5,306 nt of DNA from Eubacterium sp. (GTDB lineage Bacteria > Bacillota > Clostridia > Lachnospirales > CAG-274), in assembly GCA_020859645.1 (NCBI GenBank), contig JAJBVU010000323.1:1-5306 (forward strand). The letters run 5' to 3'. How positions within the stretch are numbered: the stretch's first letter is position 1; each line of letters begins with the position of its first letter. Below are positions 1 through 5,293 of this stretch, one piece after another. Position numbers and translations under genes: made by a program. The notes beneath the pieces are model-generated. The model was not told where the DNA came from and searched no databases. It was given only the letters and a program-made list of their open reading frames with translations.

Positions 1-647
1 TGGTATTAATTCACAAAAAATACAGACTAAAACCCATAATATTCACATTATTTCTGTTGATTATGCTGTTTTTCGGGCTTAAAAAAATCGATGAAAGGCT
101 TTTTCCCTCTGCAGAGGCAATAGGAACAGCCTATGCGGCGGACTATATTAACAAACAAATAGACCTGACAGCCAAAAAAATTGCAGAGAAAAAGGGAGTT
201 TCATACTCTGATTTTTTCACACTTTCCGAAACAAACGGAGAGGTTTCTCAAATCATTGCAAACTCCCTTCTTATAAACGAATTCTGCAGCGAAACCGCAG
301 CTGAACTTTCCGATGTCCTCTTTAAAACAGAGGTTAAAAAAATTCCTCTTTCCCTTGGGCTTTTAACGGGTATAGGCTTTCTTTCGAACATGGGGCCCAA
401 AATCAACTACCGCATAGTCCCTACGGGAATAACCGCTGCCGACTATGAAACATCTCTAACCTCCGCAGGCATAAACCGTATAAGCTATCAAATTTTCATA
501 AACATAACCGCAAGCATAAGCATAACAAGCCCCTTAACCCAAAAGCCCCTAAAAATTACAAGAAAATATATGCTTGTGGACACGGTCTTTTCGGGCTCCG
601 TTCCCGATACCTACCTTAATATAGACGGTGTAAAAGCCTCCCCTTGA
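1..647 (+). CDS. yunB: YunB-like sporulation protein, 5' end cut by window edge
   Basis: This is the C-terminal part (214 visible residues) of a YunB-like protein. YunB is a membrane-anchored protein of the mother-cell sporulation programme in Bacillus; its biochemical role is not known. The frame is open to the left edge. The first full codon is at position 3 and the two bases before it are TG, so the start codon could be the codon cut by the edge. A TTG at 57 also lies in frame but would split the membrane helix, so I do not take it as the start. Visible residues 1-10 are basic, 11-25 form one hydrophobic helix (PIIFTLFLLIMLFFG), and the rest is a soluble domain with family-like stretches such as 'GLLTGIGFLSNMGPK' and, near the end, 'VPDTYLNIDG'. 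The last four codons (K-A-S-P) and the TGA come from the palindromic repeat described separately. It converges with sleL. Family identity is from recognition, not a search. Confidence 0.82.
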   Translation, partial: VLIHKKYRLKPIIFTLFLLIMLFFGLKKIDERLFPSAEAIGTAYAADYINKQIDLTAKKIAEKKGVSYSDFFTLSETNGEVSQIIANSLLINEFCSETAAELSDVLFKTEVKKIPLSLGLLTGIGFLSNMGPKINYRIVPTGITAADYETSLTSAGINRISYQIFINITASISITSPLTQKPLKITRKYMLVDTVFSGSVPDTYLNIDGVKASP

Positions 648-715
648 GGGGAGGTGGCAGCCAACGCTGATTTTTGAAAAAAATCAGTGCGGCTGACGGA
701 GAGGTGGAGACTTTT
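632..715. repeat. 84-bp MITE-like palindromic element
   Basis: The element has imperfect terminal inverted repeats: AAAAGCCTCC at 632-641, and GGAGACTTTT at 706-715, whose reverse complement matches it at 9 of 10 bases. Inside are two hairpins. One is CCTCCCC/GGGGAGG (637-643 with 648-654, loop TTGA). The other is a longer stem with CAGCC/GGCTG (658-662 with 691-695) outside and CTGATTTTT/AAAAATCAG (667-675 with 679-687) inside, closed by a 3-base loop. It encodes no transposase and I see no clear target-site duplication. Similar 'GGGGAGGTGGCAGCC...GGCTGACGGAGAGGTG' intergenic repeats are familiar to me from Clostridia genomes, but that is memory. It supplies the end of yunB and, lying between convergent genes, may act as a terminator for either. 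Confidence 0.72.
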
Positions 716-747
716 CTATTTCGATATTAGCTTTAAAAACTACATCT

Positions 748-2028
748 TCAATAAATCTTATCTATAATAAACTTATTTGCCATAAGCATCCAATTTTGAA
801 GGAAGGGACGCATAATATTCCAGTAGCTGACCCCGGCAAGCCCGAACTCTGCCGCCAAATCTGCTTTGGCGTTTATGCTTTCGGCGTCCTCAAACCAAAC
901 CTCGTGGCGTTTGCCGGTCTTGACATAGTTATAGTAGGGGCTTGCGGCGGCATTGTCAAACTTAATTTCGGCATTGTTTTCAAAGGCTCTGTCAACAGCC
1001 TCTACGTTTGAAATTGACTCTGCTCTTGACTCACCCTTAACATAGGGCAGAAGCCAGTCATAGCCGTAATTCGGCACGCCCATATAAATTTTGCCGGGAT
1101 TTATTTCCGAAACGGCATATTCCACCACTTCCCGAACCTTGTTTAAGGGAGCTACCGCCATCGGCGGCCCGAAGGTGTAGCCCCATTCGTAAGTCATAAC
1201 AAGCTCGGCATTTGCCGAAGCCCCTAAAGCAGGGTAGTTGTGCCCCTCGTAGAGCAGACCCTTCTGATTTCGTGATGTTTTGGGGGCAAGAGCCACCACA
1301 ATAAAAAAGCCCTCATCGTTAAGACGTGAACGGAGCTTTTCAATAAGTGCGGCATAGGCCTCTGCGTCCTGAGGATAAATAAATTCAAAATCCATATCAA
1401 GACCTATATAGCCCTTTTCCTTCATATTTTCGATTACGTTGTTTATAAAATTTTCCTGAACCTCCGGGGAGTTTATGAGCCGGGATGCAAGCTCGTTTGA
1501 GAAGCTGCCGTTTTCCGTCAGTGCGGAAACAAGCATAACCGCTCCGGTTCCGTATTTTTTTGCTTCGGCTATAAGACCTTCATCGTTTATTTTTAAAAGA
1601 CCGCCGCTGTTTGTAAAGCCGTAGGAAAAAATTGTAAGATAAGTCAAATAGGGCAGGGTTTGTCTCAGAAGGTCAATGTCAATGTTAGGGTAGGCGTAGC
1701 CGTTTATTGATATAGTCTCATTAGGTGTATCCTCAAAGGATATAACAAGTCTTTGCCCGGGATAAATTAAGTCAGGGTTTTCTATTTGCGGGTTGTTTTG
1801 AAGAAGCCGCCACAGGGTTATTCCCTTTTCCTCCGCAATATTTGCCAAAGTGTCTCCCGATTTTACATAATAAACGTCTTTGGGGCGCAGAATTATAAGG
1901 CTTTGACCCACTGAAATCTTGTCGGGGTCGGTCAGCTGATTATACAACGCCAAGCTGTAAGGGGTTGTCTTATACGCCTTTGCGATTTTGGTCAAAGTGT
2001 CCCCTTTTTTTACTCTGTAAATTATCAT
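748..2028 (-). CDS. sleL: SleL/YaaH-like spore cortex-lytic enzyme (LysM-LysM-GH18)
   Basis: This is a 426-residue enzyme with two N-terminal LysM domains (about residues 3-47 and 53-96) and a glycosyl hydrolase family 18 domain (about 106-415). Family members are N-acetylglucosaminidases that cut cortex fragments containing muramic-delta-lactam during germination; LysM domains bind peptidoglycan glycan. The GH18 active-site strand reads GLDMDFEF (209-216), matching DxDxE with E215 as the likely acid/base. Other family signatures are MTYEWGYTFGPPMAVAP (278-294) and GVSYWNI (399-405). There is no signal peptide, which is normal for SleL/YaaH because it is made in the mother cell and deposited on the spore. 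The length is close to that of Bacillus homologues. The ATG at 2028 is preceded by GAGGTGA with a 4-base gap, which fixes the start. The gene converges with yunB and lies downstream of a signal-rich leader. No sporulation-sigma promoter is obvious just upstream, so its promoter is unresolved. Confidence 0.92.
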   Translation of the reverse strand: MIIYRVKKGDTLTKIAKAYKTTPYSLALYNQLTDPDKISVGQSLIILRPKDVYYVKSGDTLANIAEEKGITLWRLLQNNPQIENPDLIYPGQRLVISFEDTPNETISINGYAYPNIDIDLLRQTLPYLTYLTIFSYGFTNSGGLLKINDEGLIAEAKKYGTGAVMLVSALTENGSFSNELASRLINSPEVQENFINNVIENMKEKGYIGLDMDFEFIYPQDAEAYAALIEKLRSRLNDEGFFIVVALAPKTSRNQKGLLYEGHNYPALGASANAELVMTYEWGYTFGPPMAVAPLNKVREVVEYAVSEINPGKIYMGVPNYGYDWLLPYVKGESRAESISNVEAVDRAFENNAEIKFDNAAASPYYNYVKTGKRHEVWFEDAESINAKADLAAEFGLAGVSYWNIMRPFLQNWMLMANKFIIDKIY

Positions 2029-2048
2029 ATTATCACCTCATAAACAGG

Positions 2049-2084
2049 TTATGCGGCGAAAGCCGTCTCTGTGACACAGCATAA
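2049..2084 (-). promoter_or_regulatory. Three-way paired hairpin next to the sleL ribosome binding site
   Basis: On the minus strand TTATGC (2084-2079) pairs with GCATAA (2054-2049). Enclosed are two small hairpins: CTGT/ACAG around a GTC loop, and CGGC/GCCG around TTTC (GAAA, a GNRA loop, on the plus strand). One base is shared between the outer stem and the second hairpin. The structure ends 9 bases before the GAGGTGA of sleL. It could modulate ribosome access or be a short dispersed repeat; the pairing is visible, the function is not. Confidence 0.4.
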
Positions 2085-2089
2085 TTTTC

Positions 2090-2113
2090 AAAAAGAAAAG
2101 GCTCCGCAAGCCT
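2090..2113 (-). terminator. Intrinsic terminator upstream of sleL
   Basis: On the minus strand AGGCT and AGCCT pair around TGCGG (a T-G pair can shorten the loop to GCG), followed by TTTCTTTTT. It would end the transcript that begins near 2389, giving an RNA of about 300 nt, unless transcription reads through into sleL, whose start is 62 bases further on. Confidence 0.7.
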
Positions 2114-2132
2114 CTCTCTTCCGTGCTGTAAA

Positions 2133-2351
2133 TTACAACAGCGAAAAAGCTGCCTGCTGAGCCTTATTGTTCTTTTTAATATTTATCACATAGAAACGTG
2201 AACCGTCTTTTATAGTAGGCAGTATCTGCAAAACAGAGATGTTTTTTTCATAAAAAAGAAGAGGGAAACCCCTATCCTCTATCTTTAAAGTTTCGCACTT
2301 GGTGTATAGGCGGCGAAACGCCCTCTTTAAAAAATTCTTTTTATGCGGAGA
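2133..2351 (-). other. Possible small open frame without a start codon
   Basis: A 72-codon frame follows an in-frame TAG (2354-2352) and ends at TAA (2135-2133), 20 bases before the terminator hairpin at 2113-2090. The second half reads like protein, for example 'GFPLLFYEKNISVLQILP' and then 'DGSRFYVINIKKNN'. There is no ATG or GTG in frame. The only TTG (2231) has no ribosome binding site. The first part overlaps the folded RNA and a terminator. It may be chance, a decayed gene, or the tail of a frame begun elsewhere. I recognise no family and do not call it a gene. Confidence 0.2.
2252..2279 (-). terminator. Intrinsic terminator closing the structured RNA
   Basis: On the minus strand AGGG pairs with CCCT around a GTTT loop. 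A lower stem GAGG/CTTC (one G-T pair, AT bulge) extends it, and six T residues follow (2257-2252). The 3' arm can instead pair with the 5' end of the same transcript, so terminator and closing stem are mutually exclusive. Confidence 0.6.
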
Positions 2352-2389
2352 CTATATCTCCCAAGGTATCGGCTGCCCGATTTCCTCTC
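2252..2389 (-). ncRNA. Candidate structured RNA or switch-like leader, about 138 nt
   Basis: Transcription from the promoter at 2424-2396 should begin near 2389. The RNA then offers several local stems. AUCGG/CCGAU has loop GCAG (2381-2368). GGAGAU/GUCUCC has a 3-base loop (2361-2347). UUUAAAG/CUUUAAA (2331-2325 with 2290-2284) encloses GGCG-UUU-CGCC (2322-2312). AGAGGAAA at the 5' end can pair with UUUCCCUCU at the 3' end (one bulged C) as a closing stem. CUUGG (2365-2361) could also pair with CCAAG (2302-2298) as a long-range contact. A terminator with six U residues follows. I compared it from memory with c-di-AMP, c-di-GMP, M-box, SAM, T-box, lysine, ZTP, 6S, SRP, RNase P and tmRNA signatures and none matched. 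It may be an independent small RNA or the leader of sleL. Confidence 0.45.
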
Positions 2390-2395
2390 ACCTAT

Positions 2396-2424
2396 ATTAT
2401 AACCGAAAACATAAAAAATTGCAA
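2396..2424 (-). promoter_or_regulatory. Sigma-A-like promoter for the RNA upstream of sleL
   Basis: TTGCAA (2424-2419) and a perfect TATAAT (2401-2396) are separated by exactly 17 bases. The expected start is near 2389, after the bases ATAGGT. It lies 64 bases past the end of the L,D-transpeptidase gene and points towards sleL. It is much stronger than needed for a spore-specific gene, which favours a separately expressed RNA. Confidence 0.72.
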
Positions 2425-2487
2425 TAAATTTTTGTGAACTACTGTTATTTTCCCGTAACTCTGCATTTAGCTTCCTTTTTTGAATTT

Positions 2488-3336
2488 TTATCTTAAGGAA
2501 ACATTCAGTATAAGCTCCGAGGGCAGAATTATAAAAAGTGTTTGGGTTTGACTGTATCTGCCCAAAGCGTCTGTTGCCTTATATGTAACAGTGTATACAC
2601 CTGCCGCTGAGGGGTCGGCTTCCGTCTCTACTGTAAAGTCTATTTCGTTATTGGCGGTGTCATAGGCGTTTACGCCGTAACGGAGATATTCTATAAGCTC
2701 TTCTCTTGTTATGCTGTCAGTCTGATAGATTGAGCGTACGTTTTTTTGACTTTTCACTCTGGTGCCTAAGCTGTTGTAGGGGTTGTTTTCGGAAGGGTCG
2801 GCAGGATCCCAGGTGGGGTAGGGGGCATTTGCGCCCAGCTTAATGGCTTCGGGCTTTCCCAAAGGGTCATCGGCTTCTGTTCCGTCGAAAATGGTTACGG
2901 TTGTGCCTATGGGGCAGTTATCATAAATCCACTTTGCGTCTGAAACATTTAAACGTATGCAGCCCATAGAATCAGCTGTTCCGAGGCAGTTATAGTTTGC
3001 GGTGTTAAGGTCGTTTTCGTTTTGTGAAAAATAAGGCACCGAATGAAAGAGAATATGCCCGTTTATTCTTGTGCAGTACTGACCGTATTCATTGCCGAAA
3101 AGGGCGTGCCATCGAAGCTTTTGGCTTGTGGAATAGGTGCCTGTGGGGGTTGGGCTTTCGGCTTTGCCCACAGAGCAGACCATAGCTTTGACGGCGTTTC
3201 CGCTGCTGTCATAGGCGGTTACGCAGTTGGTAACCCTGTTGACCTTAAGGGTATATTCGCCCTCGGCAAAGACACATATTAAATTTATATTTATAAAAAG
3301 TATTGCTGTAAGCAGCCCTAGTATGATTTTTTTCAT
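2488..3336 (-). CDS. Exported L,D-transpeptidase (YkuD) with C-terminal Ig-like domain
   Basis: This 282-residue protein has a signal peptide (basic MKK, then a hydrophobic stretch to about A24, likely cut before EGEYTL). A YkuD catalytic domain follows (about 27-150), then a proline/asparagine-rich linker and a C-terminal Ig-like domain of the DUF5011 kind (about 196-270, ending in 'AGVYTVTYKATDALGRY'). L,D-transpeptidases cross-link peptidoglycan stems outside the membrane through a cysteine thioester. The active-site segment is SMGCIRL (123-129) with C126 as nucleophile, and H98 in ILFHSV is the upstream histidine. The usual SHGC has become SMGC, a tolerated variation as far as I know. The ATG at 3336 is preceded by AGGGG with a 4-base gap; a GGAGG lies further up. 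It has its own promoter at 3397-3369. I see no convincing U-tailed terminator after the stop, only a weak TTCCTT/AAGGAA pairing. Confidence 0.9.
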   Translation of the reverse strand: MKKIILGLLTAILFININLICVFAEGEYTLKVNRVTNCVTAYDSSGNAVKAMVCSVGKAESPTPTGTYSTSQKLRWHALFGNEYGQYCTRINGHILFHSVPYFSQNENDLNTANYNCLGTADSMGCIRLNVSDAKWIYDNCPIGTTVTIFDGTEADDPLGKPEAIKLGANAPYPTWDPADPSENNPYNSLGTRVKSQKNVRSIYQTDSITREELIEYLRYGVNAYDTANNEIDFTVETEADPSAAGVYTVTYKATDALGRYSQTQTLFIILPSELILNVSLR

Positions 3337-3368
3337 AATTCCCCTGAACCTCCGTTTTTGTTACAATT

Positions 3369-3397
3369 ATTATAACACAACTACTGCCTGTCTGCAA
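3369..3397 (-). promoter_or_regulatory. Sigma-A-like promoter of the L,D-transpeptidase gene
   Basis: TTGCAG (3397-3392) and TATAAT (3374-3369) have a 17-base spacer. The expected start near 3362 gives a short leader of about 25 bases to the ATG. The -35 and spacing closely resemble those of the promoter at 2424-2396, suggesting both serve the vegetative sigma factor. Confidence 0.72.
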
Positions 3398-3410
3398 TTA
3401 AAAAGTATGA

Positions 3411-3444
3411 AAAACACCGATTAACATAGGTCAATCGGTGTTTT
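3411..3444 (-). terminator. Terminator of the radical SAM gene, overlapping its stop codon
   Basis: AAAACACCGATT (3411-3422) pairs perfectly over 12 bases with AATCGGTGTTTT (3433-3444) around a 10-base loop. T-runs flank both sides, so it could work in both directions. Read on the minus strand, the first arm encodes the final residues K-N-T-D of the radical SAM protein and the TGA sits at the start of the loop (3433-3431). Confidence 0.85.
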
Positions 3445-4357
3445 TTCGGCAGTTATATTTGTTCCCTTGTTTGGTGTTTCTTTTTATAAACTCTCTGTTT
3501 ATTGTGTTAAGAACAAGCTTTTTGTTTTTGCTGTACAGTGGGGCAATAAGATCTTGCCCTCTGCCGTCTCCCGTTATTCTGTGAACCACAACGTTTTCGG
3601 GAAGAGCTTCCACGCAGGAAACCACCAAATCGGCATATTCCTCCAAAGTGGGCAGAGGAAAGGGCTTTTCCTCATAAATTTTACCCAAGGCTGTGTTTTT
3701 CAAAACGTGAAGGAGCTGAAGCTTTATTCCTTTAACGCCGCATTCAACTGCAAATCGGACGGATGCAAGCATATCCGCTTTTGTTTCTCCCGGCAAGCCC
3801 AAAATTATATGGACAATGACATCAATTCCATCAAGATTTTTTACCGCTGATTTGAAGCAGCTGTTGTCAAAACAGCGGTTTATGAATTTCCCTGTTTTTT
3901 CATTTGAGGTTTGAAGCCCAAGCTCAACGCAGGTGTAAAGCTTTTCATTTAATTCCTTTATTAAATCTATTTTGCCGCTTTCGAGACAGTCCGGTCTTGT
4001 GGCGATTGACAGAGCCTTTACGTTAGGCAGAGAAGCCGCTTCATAAAAGCTTGCCCTCAGAAAAGGAGTAGGGGCATAGGTGTTCGTGAAAGCCTGAAAA
4101 TAAGGCATATATGCACCGCTTTTCCACTTTTTATCCATTACCGCCTTTATTTGATAAAACTGCTCTGTTACGGAAAGTGACGGGCTTCCGGCAAAGTCCC
4201 CTGAGCCGTTGGCAGAGCAGAATATACAGCCGCCGCTGCCCTTCGTTCCGTCTCTGTTGGGGCAGGTCAGCCCCAAATTTAGGGGTATTTTTATAATTCT
4301 CTCTCCGAATTTTTGCCTGTAAAATTCTCCTGCGGAGAGGTAAGACTTTTCGTTCAT
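3431..4357 (-). CDS. yhcC: YhcC-like radical SAM protein (TIGR01212 family)
   Basis: This is a 308-residue radical SAM protein of the YhcC/YtqA type, a cytoplasmic 4Fe-4S enzyme family whose substrate is not known to me. The cluster-binding cysteines follow the family's unusual spacing, C32-x11-C44-x2-C47 within TCPNRDGTKGSGGCIFC. Other signatures are 'FQAFTNTYAP' (87-96), 'IATRPDCL' (118-125), 'ELGLQT' (145-150), 'LGLPGET' (186-192) and 'HRITGDG' (259-265). A small C-terminal domain follows from about residue 235. I chose the ATG at 4357 because AAGGAG lies 7 bases before it. An in-frame GTG ten codons upstream lies inside the terminator of the previous gene and has no ribosome binding site. 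Only about 18 bases separate that terminator from the start codon, so the gene has no room for a promoter of its own there and may depend on read-through or a promoter inside the Rpn gene. Confidence 0.93.
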   Translation of the reverse strand: MNEKSYLSAGEFYRQKFGERIIKIPLNLGLTCPNRDGTKGSGGCIFCSANGSGDFAGSPSLSVTEQFYQIKAVMDKKWKSGAYMPYFQAFTNTYAPTPFLRASFYEAASLPNVKALSIATRPDCLESGKIDLIKELNEKLYTCVELGLQTSNEKTGKFINRCFDNSCFKSAVKNLDGIDVIVHIILGLPGETKADMLASVRFAVECGVKGIKLQLLHVLKNTALGKIYEEKPFPLPTLEEYADLVVSCVEALPENVVVHRITGDGRGQDLIAPLYSKNKKLVLNTINREFIKRNTKQGNKYNCRKNTD

Positions 4358-4375
4358 AGCTTGTCTCCTTCGTAT

Positions 4376-4401
4376 AAAAAAGGGCACCCTTCGATGCCCT
4401 T
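4376..4401 (-). terminator. Terminator of the Rpn gene
   Basis: On the minus strand AAGGGCA and TGCCCTT form a 7-bp stem around TCGAAGGG, and the T-run continues through 4376. It begins 6 bases after the TAG of the Rpn gene and ends just before the AAGGAG of the radical SAM gene. Confidence 0.85.
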
Positions 4402-4407
4402 ATGTTA

Positions 4408-4563
4408 CTATGCAATTTGCTCAAGCATATAGCTGTCAGCTTCTTCTTCCGAAAGGTTATATTTTTTCATTATCCTCTGCTTAATTTCGGCTTCCGCCAT
4501 ATTAATGTCTCTGTAACCGTCAATCAATGTTAAAACAGCAATTTCTTCCATTATCTTGCTCAT
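4408..4563 (-). CDS. Possible intragenic Rpn C-terminal small protein (RpnS-like), 51 aa
   Basis: An in-frame ATG at codon 214 of the Rpn gene is preceded by AAGGAGGT with a 9-base gap, a far better initiation signal than the gene's own start. Translation would give 51 residues, beginning MSKIMEEIAVLTL, with a predicted mostly helical and acidic character and the same stop codon as the full-length protein. In E. coli, Rpn genes make a short C-terminal protein from an internal start that inhibits the full nuclease. The position at the nuclease/C-terminal boundary fits that model. Against it, E-G-G before this methionine may be conserved for protein reasons, and the codons GAA GGA GGT would create the sequence by chance. 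Function is inferred only. Confidence 0.42.
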   Translation of the reverse strand: MSKIMEEIAVLTLIDGYRDINMAEAEIKQRIMKKYNLSEEEADSYMLEQIA

Positions 4564-5202
4564 TTGCTGAATACCTCCTTCCGTTTCTTTAAAGTGACGA
4601 ACCCGTTTTGCTAAGGTATCAAAATACATATCATCGGCTGAAGTGCATTTGAAGTCGTGCATAAGCTTCCCGAGACGTGTTTCCTTGTTATTATAGTCAC
4701 CGTTTATAAATATTATATGTCTGTTGTCGCCTAATACCTTATCGGTGTAAATATCTGTCATAACATAATCGTGAAGCGGCAGTCCGTCGCCTATGACATC
4801 TGTTTCGGTTATAAAAATTACAAATGTAGGAACAAGCTTTTCATATTTTTCGCTTTTCTTTAAGAGTGTTGTGTCTAACATACTGCTGTAATATCTGGCA
4901 CGCAGGGGCAAATTACCCTCATCCTGACGCTGAACCTCAATATCATAAATATTGTTTTCGCTGTCCTCTGCCGATATATCAAGCCTTACGGAATGACCCT
5001 CAAGTCCCTTTATTTCCCGCTGACAGGTTACTTTTGACACCTTCATATCATTTCGGTCAAAGATAATATTTAAAAGCAGTTCCGTTCCTTCAATATTATT
5101 TTCAAAGACAACTCTTAAGAACTCGTCATCTATTATCCTGAAGTTCTGCAGTCTTCGTAAATCTGATTTATGAAAATTTTCCGAACTGTACACATTTACC
5201 AC
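4408..5202 (-). CDS. Rpn-family PD-(D/E)XK nuclease ('PD-(D/E)XK nuclease family transposase')
   Basis: This 264-residue protein belongs to the Rpn/PDDEXK group. Members such as E. coli RpnA are DNA endonucleases that promote RecA-independent recombination; several Rpn proteins are toxic and act in phage defence. Despite the 'transposase' label, no inverted repeats or IS structure are visible here. The opening 'LQNFRIIDDEFLRVVF' (18-33) is typical. The metal-binding core is D75 in 'VRLDIS' and E89-V90-Q91 in 'YDIEVQ', the ExQ variant of (D/E)XK usual in this family, followed by 'RARYYSSMLD' (101-110). The C-terminal part from about 205 is charged and helical. The GTG at 5202 has no clear ribosome binding site. 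A GTG at 5193, three codons in, sits 5 bases after GGTGG and may be the true start. A promoter lies upstream and a terminator directly downstream, so it is a single-gene unit. An internal start at 4563 is described separately. Confidence 0.88.
   Translation of the reverse strand: MVNVYSSENFHKSDLRRLQNFRIIDDEFLRVVFENNIEGTELLLNIIFDRNDMKVSKVTCQREIKGLEGHSVRLDISAEDSENNIYDIEVQRQDEGNLPLRARYYSSMLDTTLLKKSEKYEKLVPTFVIFITETDVIGDGLPLHDYVMTDIYTDKVLGDNRHIIFINGDYNNKETRLGKLMHDFKCTSADDMYFDTLAKRVRHFKETEGGIQQMSKIMEEIAVLTLIDGYRDINMAEAEIKQRIMKKYNLSEEEADSYMLEQIA
4573..4580 (-). promoter_or_regulatory. Internal Shine-Dalgarno AAGGAGGT inside the Rpn gene
   Basis: Eight bases fully complementary to the 16S anti-Shine-Dalgarno core lie 9 bases before the in-frame ATG at 4563. 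It is the strongest ribosome binding site seen in the window and lies within a coding region. Confidence 0.6.
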
Positions 5203-5254
5203 CGCATTTCATTATTATGTCAAGTTTGGTTTTTAGGTTTGAAAATCTCATTTC

Positions 5255-5268
5255 TTCTATTTATAGAA
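5255..5268. promoter_or_regulatory. Palindrome overlapping the Rpn gene -10 region
   Basis: TTCTAT (5255-5260) and ATAGAA (5263-5268) are perfect inverted repeats around TT. The site covers most of the -10 hexamer and the expected start point, where a repressor could act. It is short and AT-rich, so chance is quite possible. Confidence 0.25.
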
Positions 5269-5293
5269 TACCATATAACCGCAAAATTTTCAA
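5265..5293 (-). promoter_or_regulatory. Candidate promoter of the Rpn gene
   Basis: TTGAAA (5293-5288) and TATTCT (5270-5265) are separated by 17 bases, with TG one base before the -10 (extended -10). The expected start near 5258 leaves a leader of about 55-65 bases. The -10 matches only four of six consensus bases, so this is weaker than the other two promoters in the window. Confidence 0.5.

Noticed and set aside
57..647. TTG at 57 as the start of yunB
   Set aside because: The frame is open to the window edge, and starting here would remove the basic N-terminus and half of the hydrophobic helix. No ribosome binding site precedes it.
2038..2082. 14-codon upstream open frame whose stop overlaps the sleL ribosome binding site
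   Set aside because: No ribosome binding site precedes its ATG, the ATG is in the outer stem of the hairpin, and the sequence is explained by pairing. Too short to support.
2252..2389. 6S RNA, tmRNA, SRP RNA or a known riboswitch class for this RNA
   Set aside because: It is shorter than typical 6S RNA and does not fold naturally as one rod. No tmRNA tag or acceptor end, no SRP tip motif, and no recalled riboswitch consensus were found.
3043..3424. Plus-strand open frames opposite the L,D-transpeptidase gene and its promoter
   Set aside because: They are antisense to a clear coding gene, show no domain pattern, and lack ribosome binding sites.
3467..3850. Plus-strand open frame opposite the radical SAM gene
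   Set aside because: Antisense shadow of a conserved enzyme; the composition is not that of a known protein.
4358..4387. GTG at 4387 as the start of the radical SAM gene
   Set aside because: It lies in the terminator hairpin of the Rpn gene, lacks a ribosome binding site, and the ATG at 4357 has AAGGAG at ideal distance.
4131..4424. Minus-strand open frame overlapping the 5' part of the radical SAM gene and its upstream terminator
   Set aside because: It runs out of frame through the cysteine-motif region and is very rich in arginine, as expected of an off-frame reading.
4408..5202. Insertion sequence carrying the PD-(D/E)XK 'transposase'
   Set aside because: No terminal inverted repeats or target duplications flank the gene; it has its own promoter and terminator, and the family acts as nucleases rather than as classical IS transposases.
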